A stretch of DNA of 64,000 nt from Toxorhynchites rutilus septentrionalis (Eukaryota > Arthropoda > Insecta > Diptera > Culicidae), in the NCBI RefSeq assembly GCF_029784135.1, contig NC_073746.1, forward strand, positions 60,548,097-60,612,096. Direction: 5' to 3'. Under the pieces are notes generated by a model. The model did no database searches and was not told where the DNA came from. It was given only the letters and a program-made list of their open reading frames with translations. A program made the translations under genes and the position numbers. This document shows, in pieces, positions 52,650 through 64,000 of the stretch (the stretch's first letter is position 1; every line of letters begins with the position of its first letter).

Positions 52650-55600
52650 CTGTCGGATCGAAGAAAGAATTACAAATCTTCAGAATCAAACATCTCACGA
52701 AAGAAGCTCACCCCGCTTCAACGCTATAGACCTCCCCCGAGTTGGGATACACGACTAGTGGGATCCGATCGTGGACGGACCGTTTCTCGTTGATTCCTTT
52801 GAACAACGGGGTCACGAACTGGGGATGGACACAATTGGCACCGACGGCCAGTAGGTTGCCGTTTCCCTGGCGCTTCGCTTCGTTCCATATGTAGGTGGCC
52901 GTTTCGGCGAACGGTTCTCCGTGAGCAATGTGCGCGCTGTCCTTGCACTGAAAGGCGATCCAAAACTTGACCTGCGGATATTCCTCACTCATCATGTCCA
53001 GCATTGCCTCCGCCTCCATCTAGAATTAGTCGATGTATTGTCGTTTTGTTATTTAGTTTGTTTACAGCGTGATTGAAAACAAGTTAACTTTTTTTTGGAG
53101 GGCCAAACGGCCAATGAAAAAGCGTGGATGATTGGAGTGTTTGAGAGAGAAAATTTGTTGTAAACGGCCATTTTTGTGGAATTGCACCACGATAATGCAC
53201 CAGCTCATCGATTGATCATTGTTATTCGACCAAAAATGACCACGTTTCACACCAATAATTGAATTGCAAGGTAGAATGTAATTGTCAGCATTTTAAAGCT
53301 ATAATAAGAGAGAGAAACCCAGTCGCAACATAAAAAATTTCGAGTTATTGATTGCATTAGGTTAAGCATTTCGTAAGCTACATACAACATTTATATGATT
53401 TGGAAAATCATGCGTGCAGCAGGAATAACGTATCAAAATTGTTTTGAATGCTCAACAAAAAACCCTTATAGCACCAAACTTCAAGCTTGTTTTTCTCGAA
53501 ATCATAAAAATGTGGTCCGGTCTGACTTGACATCGATAATTATAAGTCTGAACACTGCTATAAAAAGTGTTTCAATGACAGAATTGTTCATTGGAAAAAG
53601 TGTATTGTATAGTGTATTGTATAGATTGCTTTCGATAAAATAAGCATTTTAGTTTTAAAGACAAATCCTGGTCCAAAAAGAAAAATTATTTGATTTTTAG
53701 ATAAAAAAATCATTATTCTACACGCCTTCTTGTTTCACTAAACTTTGATCGTGACTCTGCAATCTTTACATGCAGATACTGTGGGGTCGTGCTATACAGT
53801 AACCAGCATAAACAAGATCCATGGCGTCAAATATAAATTTAGCGGAAAAAAGGGATCATTAATCTTATCCATATATTTATTATATGAAATTTGAGTTGAG
53901 TCCCATTTGTTGAAATATATATTACATCATGGAAATGAAATATATTGAGTCATCTATATTGCTTCGCAAAAGTCGACAGTGGAGCTCAGACGTAAACATT
54001 TGGTGCTCAAGTGAAAAAATAATGAGTGAAGATGAAGATGTGTTGAAAGGTAATTGCATTGCAGATCCGAAATCTCATCGTGGGCGATTGCCTGAAAAAC
54101 CAATTTCAACGCAAAATAATTGAATGTGAGATATACCTACTATGATACAGTTTAGGAGATCATTTCGAGGCATAAATTGCTTAGAAGTGATGCTGATCGC
54201 CTTGGAAGAGGATCAACGCGAAAAAGTGACTGACGAAATCTAAAAGATTCAATAGAAACAGATGGAGGGTAACGCCCAAGACATGTCCGTATTTCTCAGA
54301 ATTATTTATTTCAATTAGCTTGCTTTGTAATCGTCTGATACTTCGAAATTAAATCTTCAGTAAAAAATTTTGCGTGTTATGTCTCTTGGGACCGTAAGTA
54401 TGCAACAACGAGGAACTCAGCATTCTTACGTTTCCTTACACCGACGTTAACAAATGTGCGCAAGTAGAAAAACTTGCAGCTTTGAATGTTGAACGTGACA
54501 GACTTCGCTTCTACACAGCGAAAGTTCATTCGCCTCTAGCCTAGAGAAACATCAAATGGAATATTAAAACCAACTCTCACTTGTAGCCTTCATGAGAACG
54601 TTGATATTTGAAAATGTATTCTCATTTTTAAAAACGGCTTTAATTTCCAAATTCTGCTCCATCTGATCCAAACATGGAGTCCCTTCTCCTTTTCAAACCG
54701 GATCCAATGCGAACATCATTTCTTCGGGGCTTCGTGTTCGTAGAGGGCTACCGGTCTTATAAAAAATTGAACATGGAACACTTCATATTGGATAAGAGTT
54801 TGTTGGACCTTAGGGATTTGAAGAGCCCATAGTAGCCACGACTACCTTTGACAATGTGTTTTTTCATTTCACGACTATTGTTGTCGATGGTTATCAATGA
54901 GCCAAGGTGAGCAAACTCGTCGACCATTTCGAGATCGTTGCCTTCGATTAAACGTTACAACCAAGAGGGATTTTGTTATGATCAGCTCATCCCGCTTACA
55001 TTAATTTTGTCTTTATATTTCATTATATCAACAGGCCTGAACATGAGTGCCCTAATGATACTCGATACTACAAGGCTAATATCTACATGAAATTATGCCT
55101 AACAGGAAAGAGCGGTCAAGTATGCCTTTTTTAAAACTTGCACGAGAAGTCATAAGACAAGCAGCAATGGTTAAAAACACAAAACATACTCGAAACACGA
55201 TCGTTGTAATCATAATCTGGACGAAAGTTAGAGAGGCAGAGAAACGTATGAGAACGCATGTTACGAAGGCGTATGTTGGAATTGATCAACTGAAGAAGAT
55301 CAAAGCAATCGATTTTCGAGGAAATCAGATCTGATGTGAAAGTTGCCTTCGCTACATCTCTACGTAAGCTCAGCAAATCGAGTCCTATCAATTGCTGCGA
55401 AGCCATCCTTTCTACAGAGGCGTCTCGTCCGCCTGTTCAAACTGTTCATAGGACAGGTAGACAATCTCAGAATAGAATGTATATTATTTCACATTTGTAA
55501 CATGGATGAGGAATTATCGAAGATAATTTTTTTAATGATTTCCATATTATCCCGAATACCCTTATTATATTTTCTTTTTTGGTGGAACACAAACCCACCG

Positions 55601-57260
55601 TGAAGAATATAATCTTATAATTACATTTGAATAAACCCCAATCCGCGTGCAACACAGCCTTCACACTACGAAATAAGCAGTAATGACTACCGGGTTCAAA
55701 CCATTCTTCTGAACCCGTCGTCATCCAAACACAAGGCAAACACAGTCAACTACTTATGAAACGATCACTACTACTAATGCGCCGCCTTGCGTAAAAATGA
55801 CGTTTTCGGTTCAATATTTCTGCTGAACAAAACCGATGCAAACGATGGAAAATACACACCACCATTCTTCGAACATCTTCATTCATTATTTCTGTGGATG
55901 TGGTGGTGTTCTTTCGTTGCTGTGTGGATTTAATTCAAGCGTTTTTTTCGATTTTGTTCATTCGACAACTTGAACCCGGTACATATAGTGCACGTATGTA
56001 TGCTTACGTTTCAAAACCTCCGCTTCATTGACCGGACATGCTGCGTACATTGGTCTTAATGGTGACAACATTGTGGCCCAGAGCTATGATGGCGCTACTG
56101 TAATGTCCGGAGATAAATCTGGTGTGCAAACATTGGAGAAACAACGGTTATTCACTGGATATATTTACTGTCGCGCACACGTATTGAACTTGGTTTTGCT
56201 TCACTCGTGCACAAACAACAAGAAAACGTCAAGGTTTTTCAATACGATCTCATCTCTTGCGGCATTTTTCTCGCAGTCGTCAAAACGCAGCGAGACATTG
56301 AAGCAATTTATGGAGACCAATATACCAAATGTTAGCAAAAATAGATGATTTTAATTATGAACCTATCAATGAATGTTTGTGTGAGATTTACCTTGGCGAC
56401 AGTGTCTTTGATGCTGAAACTTTTGCTTATTTCATACCACTCGAAATTCGATGAAGCGAAGCCTTGTAATAAGCCGACGGTTCTTTTTAAATTATAGTCA
56501 TAGTCATAGTTCAGATTATCGTTGGATAAAACCTGCATCAAACCTTCTCCGAAACGGCTGATCAGAATGATACTGACATTGCCTAATACAACGGCATCTG
56601 TTGAAAGAACTTTTTTTGTTGTTCGACGGATTAAGAATTATTTGCGGTCAAGATCTGACCTGAAACGGTTATTCGGAATTATGGTGATGACTGTGGAAAA
56701 AGTTTACTTTCATGACATAAGGCAGATGTCTTTATTTTATGACGAAATCATTGATAAGTTTGCGCTCATAGTTGACCGTAGGATTCTTTTGTTATACAGG
56801 CAAACCTGTTTTTGTGCGTGTAATAGGGACCGCACAAAAAAAATCGTGTTCCCTAAACCATTTGGAAAAAGACATTTTGTTATGTGGTGGATAGGGACCG
56901 CATAAAAAAAGTTTCCTTAAGAAAATAACCCAAATCCTAATGATTTCATTCGTGATCAACATTCGATTTCCTTTTTTCCATTTCATAAGCTGCCTACTCA
57001 ATTGCCCAGATCATGAAATCAACTCTTTGTTCCTGTCAATAAGCTACTGACATCTTAAAACAAACAAAACAAAACATGAGAATGGGAATTAACTGATACA
57101 GTCCCTATGTAGAGCGATAAAATACATATCAAAGAAAGAAAAAAATGATCGATGATTTCATTTTTTTTAAATACCACACAAAAAAAGTCGCACAAAAAAT
57201 CACAAAAAAAATCGCATGAAAACCCGCACAAAAACTGGTTTTACTGTATAGAAATGTACT

Positions 57261-57294
<34 letters not shown>

Positions 57295-59821
57295 GAGAAA
57301 CAAAAATGTCAAAATCTGTCATCGCAATAATGTTGTTTGAATGATGCAAGTGAAATTGAACAGGTAACTCAGTTGGTCACGCGTCGCATCTGCTTTTCTA
57401 GCTGCTTTGTGATTCTCCACTTGGATCGTAAAAATGCCCCTTCGTTCTTCCCGTACCTTCAAACCCGTGAAACAAAACCATTGTGCGAAGCGTGCACTTC
57501 TTGAAACATTCCAGCGTTTGTCGAGAACTATAAAACAGTTCCATTTCCTCACATTTTCTCTTATTCAAGCGGCGCTTTTTTCCTGAAAGACCCGTATTTA
57601 CTGCCTTCGCTTTAGTCGATGTTGTGTAGGACTCGGCAAGAATTGGTGTAGCCCGAGGATGGAGAATTGCAACCATGGTATATTAACAAAATTATGTTGT
57701 TAACCATATCTTTTTCATAGGATATAGCATCGCTGCAAATTAATAAATACTTTGCCCTCGCTGGCTTGAGCGCAACCGGAATAAAATTATTTCTTCTCCT
57801 TTTTTATATTGTAGAGCAATTTTTGTTCATTGGCGGAACTTTAATAGCAAATGCTTCTCTTCACATTTGTGTTTTTTATTTTAGTACTTGAACACAGCCA
57901 GCGGCTGGTGTGATTATTTTGACTGAAGCACATTATGCATATTCTAAGCGTGCTTTCCGAACCGAGTGATCCGCACGACAGTAAACAACAATTGACGGAT
58001 TCCCGCAACAAGTGCCCTATTTATTACACACATTGAATCACGAACTATGAAAAACTGGTATACCAATTAATACAAGATCATCGCGTGATTCGTGAAACGG
58101 GTCGAAGCAAGACGGTTCTATGATGGGGTCACTAAGTCGGTTAATAAGGTAGTATATGAAAACAATGTTGAAATAAGCGGAAAGTCCGAGAAACACAGGT
58201 TCGCGAGAAAGCGTAACATAGGGAAAGAGGGAGAGGGAGAGAGAAGAGCGGTTTATCACAAGCGTCTAAAAACTTGCATCCCTTTGTATTGAATAGAAAA
58301 AGCACAGTAGACTTTCAAGTAGGCGCAGAGTGATCTTGGTGTATTCGCTCACCTTAAAGTATACATGGTGGGGGAAAATTATCCGTGTTAAATAAATCAT
58401 TCATATCTTTATTAATCTTATTTTTTCATGACAATGTTATCTGTGGAAAACTTAACAGCATTATCATGATACATAATGTAAACATTAGAGTTCGAAGTTT
58501 TTTTTCTAGGCCACACATGCCTTCAACTTTTCAGAGATCATTGAAGATAGACTTATTTAAGCAGATTTTCAGGCGATCCAACGATATGTGTGGATTACTA
58601 GCGGGTCTGAACTCAAGAATCAGACGGGGATATACATTGGATTCAGATCAGAAGAGTTTGACGACCATTCTTTTTTTTTGTTAAATGTTTTAAAATAACT
58701 GTGTTGCAGAGTTTCACTGTCTTCTTCGCCCCATTCGACGGTGCCCACTCTAAAAGTCCCCGCAGACTGCAAACTTTCTGACGGCCGATAGTTTGGTCGG
58801 CTTCTTAATCAGTACGGAGAGGTATACAAAGGCGCACATTACACTGATTCAGTATCGGGCGATAAAAAAGTTTGATGGGCTTCCCGATTGCCTCCAAACT
58901 AACCGACAATTTAGTTAGCTCGGGTTGCGCACTGAAAGCCCAGCCCTGCTAAACTATCGGTCATTAAAAAGTCTGCAGTCTGCGGTTGCTTTTATTGAAA
59001 CGCTCATTCGTTTTTTTTTTTCCAAAATGTCTATAAACCCAATGTGCAACAGTATTCTACAGGAACTCTTGATAGAATTGTTGAATGACTTTTTTTTATA
59101 AATACTAAGAGTATACTATCGGAATCGGTTCAAAAAACAGTTTTGTACACTTTCTAATATTTTTGTGTGTTTCGCTTTGAAGGAAAAACCTCCAAAAAAT
59201 CACCTTATACATGCTCGTATTATTACCACAAGTTATTTAGAACAACACAACTACGATTTTACCTTCATTTCATTTCACTTTTTCTAGCACTAATTATGAA
59301 CAGTTTAACCCCCTCACACTCACCTTACACGGAATGGTTTCAATCCCAAGCACATCGACGCCCACCTCCAAACAGGCGTCAATTCGATTCCGGTGCCACT
59401 TCTTGATCGTGTCCGCCGTGACATAGTCCGCATATTCGCCTGTATACTCCGACCCGTCATGCAAATGAGCTCCGTAAGGGCCCACCGATGCTACCAGAAG
59501 CGGTATCTCACTGGCCTCGTTCTCCGCCAGAAACTTTGTCCTGGCCATCTGGGCCAGCTTCACCGTGGACTTAATCAGCTGCAAGCTCGCCTCTTCGTCG
59601 AGATTCAAATACTCCATATAGCCTTCGATACTGGCCTGGTAGGTGTTGGTCATAATACATTCGGCGCCAGCTTCCAGAAAATCGAGATGCGTTTTGAACA
59701 CCGCCGAAGGATTGGTAGCATTGAAGCGGGCACTCCACAGCGGGTCTCCGTCGATGTGCTTACCCACGTGAACCGAAAGCTGCGTAGCGAATCCACCGTC
59801 GAGGACTGTCACTCGGTTCAT
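52484..59821 (-). CDS. homocysteine S-methyltransferase, 3-exon gene
   Basis: Exons on the - strand: 59821-59324, 53019-52712, 52649-52484; 323 residues, close to the usual length for the family. It transfers a methyl group from S-methylmethionine or S-adenosylmethionine to homocysteine, making methionine, in the cytosol. Visible signatures: N-terminal VLDGGFATQL (barrel strand 1), CIMTNTYQAS, VASVGPYGA, GIETIPCK, WIAFQCKD, and the zinc-binding Cys of VGANC (residue 229) with the GGCC pair (297-298). The junction IPCK/MEAEAM restores the conserved ETIPC-x-E-A segment. Start is the ATG at 59821-59819. The first intron is 6.3 kb and holds a dead hAT; the second is 62 bases. All key Cys residues are intact, so the gene looks functional. 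Confidence 0.93.
52712..53019 (-). CDS. homocysteine S-methyltransferase exon 2
   Basis: Acceptor TTCTAG just above 53019; donor GCGGG|GTGAGC below 52712, phase 2. Carries the first zinc ligand Cys in VGANC. Confidence 0.93.
53020..56015. other. first intron of the methyltransferase gene, left part
   Basis: No recognisable gene. Open frames such as 55095-55334 and 55131-55406 overlap on opposite strands without motifs. Confidence 0.4.
56020..56905 (+). pseudogene. hAT transposase pseudogene (ZMYM1-like)
   Basis: First block 56028-56345: GDNIVAQSYDGATVMSGD, YCRAHVLNLVLLHSC, FFNTISSLAAFFSQSSKR. Second block 56522-56730: LTLPNTTASVERTFFVVRRI and NYLRSRSDLKRL, the hAT dimerisation region. Most of the core between is missing or unreadable. 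Sits in the methyltransferase intron, opposite strand. Confidence 0.85.
56910..58755. other. first intron of the methyltransferase gene, right part
   Basis: Contains a short (TA)n at 57261-57283. No gene or element recognised. Confidence 0.4.
58761..58990 (+). mobile_element. MITE with ~35-bp imperfect inverted ends
   Basis: Left CCGCAGACTGCAAACTTTCT ..GACGGCCGATAGTTT; right complement CCGCAGACTGCAGACTTTTT ..ATGACCGATAGTTTA. GC-rich interior, non-coding. Confidence 0.75.
59324..59821 (-). CDS. homocysteine S-methyltransferase exon 1
   Basis: ATG at 59821; donor TGTAAG|GTGAGT, exon ends phase 0 at 59324. Encodes residues 1-166 with the N-terminal barrel motifs. Confidence 0.93.
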
Positions 59822-59829
59822 CGTGCCGT

Positions 59830-60980
59830 GCGTTCAATATTTGTAAATCGAGGAGAAAGTCACTTCTAACCACACACCCGGTTGACGATCGAACAAAGAC
59901 TGAAAGTAGAGGCAAACAAGCTGGTTATGAAGTAAGAAAAATCGGTTATCAGTGATCAACAGCTTCACGACGGAGACCCCTTGTCTATAGTAGGAGCCGA
60001 ACAAATAGGCAGACAGACAGACAGACAGACAGACAGCCAGTATCACAAAAAAACGAGACTATGCTGTTATCAGCTCTGAACTGAGTGAAGAAGAGCGATG
60101 AAGTTTGCAAACTTCTAAATTGTTTACAAATTAATCTAGCAGGAGGTAGTGCGTTCATCAACAATAGGGGTCAATGATGTAATGCAGTAGTTGAAAAAAA
60201 CCACTATCAGGCAATACAATGCTTGAACAAATATAAAAACGATTAATACTGGTCCGTACATAATATTCAACATGAACGTCTCTGGTAGCGTTAAAAGCGA
60301 TACGACCCAGGCACACACTCAATCTTGAGGTGATATGAACCGGATCACACTTCGCAGTTGAATGATCGGTTCGGATCGGTTCTTCGCTTAGTAATAAACG
60401 CTCAAAGTCCAGAGCCAATTTGCACATGTATTCTATGTTTCTCGTCAGAACAGGATAACCTTTGCGGCATCTCGTGGAAATCAACTGGATGGTACGGCGA
60501 AAGTTGAGTTCCTAAGAGTTGTTTTTGGCTTTGAATAGTATACAAAGAAACAATAGATAAAAATTGGATAATCAAAGAAAAAACATCGAATATCGACGGT
60601 CTAGAAATGGAAAAACAAATAAAAGCGTAAAACTTTTCTTGAGGTAGCTCCCATATTTCAACAAAAACTCGGAATTGATTGACGATTGATTACCAACAAC
60701 GAACTGCTCACAGTGCCCTTCATTATGGTTTGTTATGCATATGCTGTGAGTTCAATTACTGCTTTGAAAATGCTATTTATTTTTCTCCTTCCTGGAGAGG
60801 AGTCAGCCTTCTTGTACAAATAGTTACATCAGCAGCAATTTCAGTTTGTTGACGGTCATTTTCATCCGAAGATGACGACATTATCAATTTTTTTTTAGTT
60901 ATACGTACATTCAGGATTTTCTCTTTATAACTAGTACTTTCTGGCGAAACAAACACTTCCTCTTCTGATTGATCGTCTGA
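59830..60980. other. upstream of the methyltransferase start
   Basis: Presumed 5' UTR and promoter. Contains (GACA)n at 60011-60037. A 108-codon - strand frame at 60158-60484 has no recognised motif. Confidence 0.4.
60011..60037. repeat. (CAGA)n microsatellite
   Basis: About seven tandem CAGA units, 190 bases upstream of the methyltransferase ATG. Confidence 0.9.
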
Positions 60981-60987
60981 AATACAA

Positions 60988-61691
60988 CATGGGCTAAAAA
61001 GTCCCGGGATTTTTAATGAAAGCAATCGTTTTTTGAGCAAAGCTGTGTTTATTCCTCAACATAGTTTCCTTCGAGGGCAATACACTTGGTATAGCGAGTT
61101 TCCAACGTCTTCGAAAAATGCTTCATATTCTGAGATGACTTCTTCATTCTATGTGAACCTCTTTCCCTGGAGCCGCCGCTCATGATTTGGGAATATATAA
61201 TAGTCGCTAGAAGCATTGTCTGAAGAATATGCGGGTTAGCAACCAATTGGAATTGTCAAGCTTGGACATCGGTGTGTTGTTGTGATGGTACAGAACTTTT
61301 TTCTTCGCTATATGGGACCGTTTTTTCTTTATTTCGTCGTTCAATTTGTCCAATAACGGTGCATAATACTCTCCGGTCATTATTTTTCCCTTCTGCAGGT
61401 AATCGACGAGGATTATGCCATCTGTGGTGCTTGTACGCCCCTTTTGTGCTTTTTAAATTCACTAAACCACTGATAAACTTCTGCTCAAAGGAGCAGAAGT
61501 GGAATATTATTTCGTCAACCACTGCATTGATTTCTTCAGGAGGTTTTCCTATCAAAAAACAATCTTTGATCATAATACGATATTCCTCTTTTTCCGTTTT
61601 CTACGAATGAAACTTCACACATTAGCTAGTGACAGAAGAACCTTCAAGATGAATCTTGTTCATTTTTAGTCCCGGGACTTTTCAGCCCATG
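60988..61691 (-). mobile_element. decayed mariner element with transposase remnant
   Basis: Ends CATGGGCTAAAAAGTCCCGG and reversed CATGGGCTGAAAAGTCCCGG. On the - strand: EINAVVDEIIFHF.. (HTH), GKIMTGEYYAPLLDKLNDEI, VLYHHNNTPMSK (second Asp lost to Asn) and [15 protein letters not shown] stop, in shifting frames. A TA follows the right end (61692). Confidence 0.85.
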
Positions 61692-61694
61692 TAG

Positions 61695-62462
<768 letters not shown>

Positions 62463-62515
62463 CAATGTTGGTTTGATTCAATCTTATTTATTAACAGGAG
62501 ATTCGACAAAATTCA

Positions 62516-62741
62516 TTACCGTTCCGAATCATATTTCGGACATTTTGAAATAATAACTTTTGAAATGCTTGATGCCCTGATGATAAAACTATAACCCTTT
62601 AGTTTTATCATCAGGGCATCAAGCATTTCAAGTTTTTTTAAAGAATCAATTATGATATTAATTTTATAGTTACATCATCAAGTCATTCAGTATTTCAAGT
62701 TATTATTACAGAGTTTCCGAAATATGATTCAAAACGGTATA
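62516..62741 (+). mobile_element. fold-back element with nested inverted repeats
   Basis: Outer ends CCGTTCCGAATCATATTTCG and, reversed, CGTTTTGAATCATATTTCGG. Inside, a perfect 31-bp hairpin at 62561-62591 / 62600-62630 (TTGATGCCCTGATGATAAAA) and a third diverged arm. Non-coding. Confidence 0.82.
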
Positions 62742-62944
62742 TGATTTGTCGGAATTGTTCCTTCTTCGAGTAAATGATGCATTCGGGTGAATGGTATTCG
62801 GGAGAATGTGGCACAACCAACCAACGCACCTGTGCCAAATCAGGTATTCAAATGTTTCCAAACATATAAATAAAATTGTCTTTTTCATGATTAACATTAA
62901 CATAAAGTTCCGTTCCAACGACTCAGGACAATCCCTACTCCATT

Positions 62945-63391
62945 ATGCAGAACGACGAGCCTGTTGCTGACGCTCCCAATGCAGGAAGTTCCGGTACATC
63001 GCAGGGTGCCGTCAGGAAAAGAAAAATTACTTCTTTTCCTTCACTCCCCAGAAAGACGGCCGAAACTTCCCAAGTTGGAATGAAAACTCGAATTGAACGT
63101 GCTGAGAATAGACCGAAGCAAGTACCTCCTGGTTTAAGCTGTTCTTCCACGCACCAGGGGTCCTCAGCACTTCCCGGAGCAGCACCCACCCGGTCTGTTC
63201 CATTTTCGCGGTCGAGGCAACAGCCACAATCTGGTTTGCTTGCGCTTTCTGACCTGGTGGACAACATTTTAAATGCTCTAAATATAAATGACCCTCTTAA
63301 AAGCATAGTATTATGTTTGCTTCCGATTGTGAGAACATTTTTGAAAGAAAAATGTGGTTTTTTAGCAGCGTTCATTTCCCTCGATGCCTGA
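62945..63391 (+). CDS. LINE ORF1, C-terminal part (second copy)
   Basis: Related to the end of ORF1 at 24 kb: Pro/Ser-rich linker (VPPGLSCSSTHQG) and the hydrophobic end (LLALSDLVDNILNALNIND.., FISLDA). The zinc knuckles are absent, so the copy is 5'-truncated near 62940. Stop TGA at 63389 overlaps the next ORF. Confidence 0.85.
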   Translation: MQNDEPVADAPNAGSSGTSQGAVRKRKITSFPSLPRKTAETSQVGMKTRIERAENRPKQVPPGLSCSSTHQGSSALPGAAPTRSVPFSRSRQQPQSGLLALSDLVDNILNALNINDPLKSIVLCLLPIVRTFLKEKCGFLAAFISLDA

Positions 63392-64000
63392 TTCAGTGCA
63401 AGAGGTCAAGGATTTGACCACTGTAATACAGTGGAATTGCAGAAGCATCATCCCTAAACTAGATCAATTTAAATTTTTAGTTCATAGTTCTAACTGTGAT
63501 GTATTTTCCCTCTGTGAAACATGGCTTTCTTCAGCCGACGAGCTGAATTTCCACGATTTCAACATTATTCGCCTCGATCGAAATGACTCGTTTGGTGGCG
63601 TACTATTGGGGATCAAAAAATGTCACTCCTTCTATAGAGTCACTCTCCCATCGATGACAGGCATTGAAGTTGTCGCTTGCCAGACACAAATCAATGGTAA
63701 AGACTTCTGCATTGCCTCGATATATATTCCTCCAAGAACCATGGTCGGCCGCCATCAGTTTTTCGATATCATCGCGGCATTGCCGGAGCCGCGGCTAATC
63801 TTAGGTGACCTCAACTCCCATGGAACAGCATGGGGGTCACACTATGATGACAGCCGTGCCACGTTGATTTATGATCTGTGCGACAACTTCAACATGACAG
63901 TTTTAAATATAGGGGAAGCAACTAGGATAGCCAACCCTCATGCACGGGCAAGTATGCTAGACATATCACTTTGCTCTTCTTCATTATCCCTGGATTGCAC
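63384..64000 (+). CDS. LINE ORF2 start, endonuclease, open to window edge
   Basis: ATG at 63384 in ATGCCTGA. 205 codons without a stop: [73 protein letters not shown]. It matches the 25.9-kb ORF2 closely but lacks its one-base loss (YDD is intact here). RT and RNase H lie beyond the window. Confidence 0.92.
   Translation, partial: MPDSVQEVKDLTTVIQWNCRSIIPKLDQFKFLVHSSNCDVFSLCETWLSSADELNFHDFNIIRLDRNDSFGGVLLGIKKCHSFYRVTLPSMTGIEVVACQTQINGKDFCIASIYIPPRTMVGRHQFFDIIAALPEPRLILGDLNSHGTAWGSHYDDSRATLIYDLCDNFNMTVLNIGEATRIANPHARASMLDISLCSSSLSLDC

Larger units (their letters stand above)
62945..64000 (+). mobile_element. 5'-truncated LINE, same family as 24-kb element
   Basis: Same ORF order, overlap geometry and motifs as 23785-29869; the right end lies outside the window, so target duplication cannot be checked. 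Confidence 0.88.

Noticed and set aside
60158..60484. 108-codon - strand frame upstream of the methyltransferase
   Set aside because: No motif recognised and internal segments overlap another frame; could be 5' UTR sequence.

Overview
The window is animal nuclear DNA, most likely from a culicine-type mosquito or close dipteran relative. The evidence is intron-containing genes with GT..AG junctions, one gene recognisable as the insect synaptic-matrix gene hikaru genki (hig), and a dense load of transposons of mosquito type: Tc1/mariner with D37E-like transposases, hAT, piggyBac-like ends, tRNA-derived SINEs, and non-LTR retrotransposons with and without RNase H. There are no bacterial operons, rRNA genes, bona fide tRNA genes or CRISPR arrays. 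Species assignment is inference; no search was possible.

Two host genes are well supported. hig runs on the + strand from a signal-peptide exon at 8006-8186 across a ~35-kb transposon-filled intron to ten exons at 43065-49032. The spliced model is 887 codons with every junction phase compatible: low-complexity basic/acidic N-terminal half, CCP1, one Ig domain, then CCP2-CCP5. A homocysteine S-methyltransferase lies on the - strand in three exons (59821-59324, 53019-52712, 52649-52484), 323 codons, with a 6.3-kb first intron carrying a dead hAT transposase. A possible short alternative last exon of the hig first exon lies at 8358-8632.

The rest is mobile DNA. 1-2550: two Tc1/mariner copies, the second split by a degenerate hAT. 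5.2-11.9 kb: MITEs, retroelement tails, a SINE-like unit and a piggyBac-like end. 12.2-14.4 kb: a scrambled LINE fragment, a pogo-like MITE and two mariner tails. 14.65-17.01 kb: a recent tandem triplication with a decamer minisatellite. 17.0-20.15 kb: a 5'-truncated LINE interrupted by a SINE (12-bp target duplication) and a mariner (TA), abutting another minisatellite. 23.8-29.9 kb: a full-length 6.1-kb LINE with an 11-bp target duplication but a broken ORF2. 30.1-31.1 kb: a 971-bp non-autonomous hAT with 8-bp target duplication. 34.3-35.9 kb: a Tc1/mariner pseudogene and a fold-back mariner. 38.9-41.9 kb: two LINE fragments, one carrying a MITE. 46.2-48.0 kb (hig intron 9): a perfect-hairpin Harbinger-type MITE, another MITE and a dead Tc1. 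61-64 kb: a decayed mariner, a TA microsatellite, a fold-back element, and the start of a second LINE of the 24-kb family whose ORF2 is open to the window edge.

No clearly new biological system is visible. The most useful leads are the candidate short hig-exon-1 isoform, the repeated Arg/Lys-Ser-Gly module in hig exons 2 and 3, the 8-nt ORF1/ORF2 overlap shared by two LINE copies, and several datable nested insertions.
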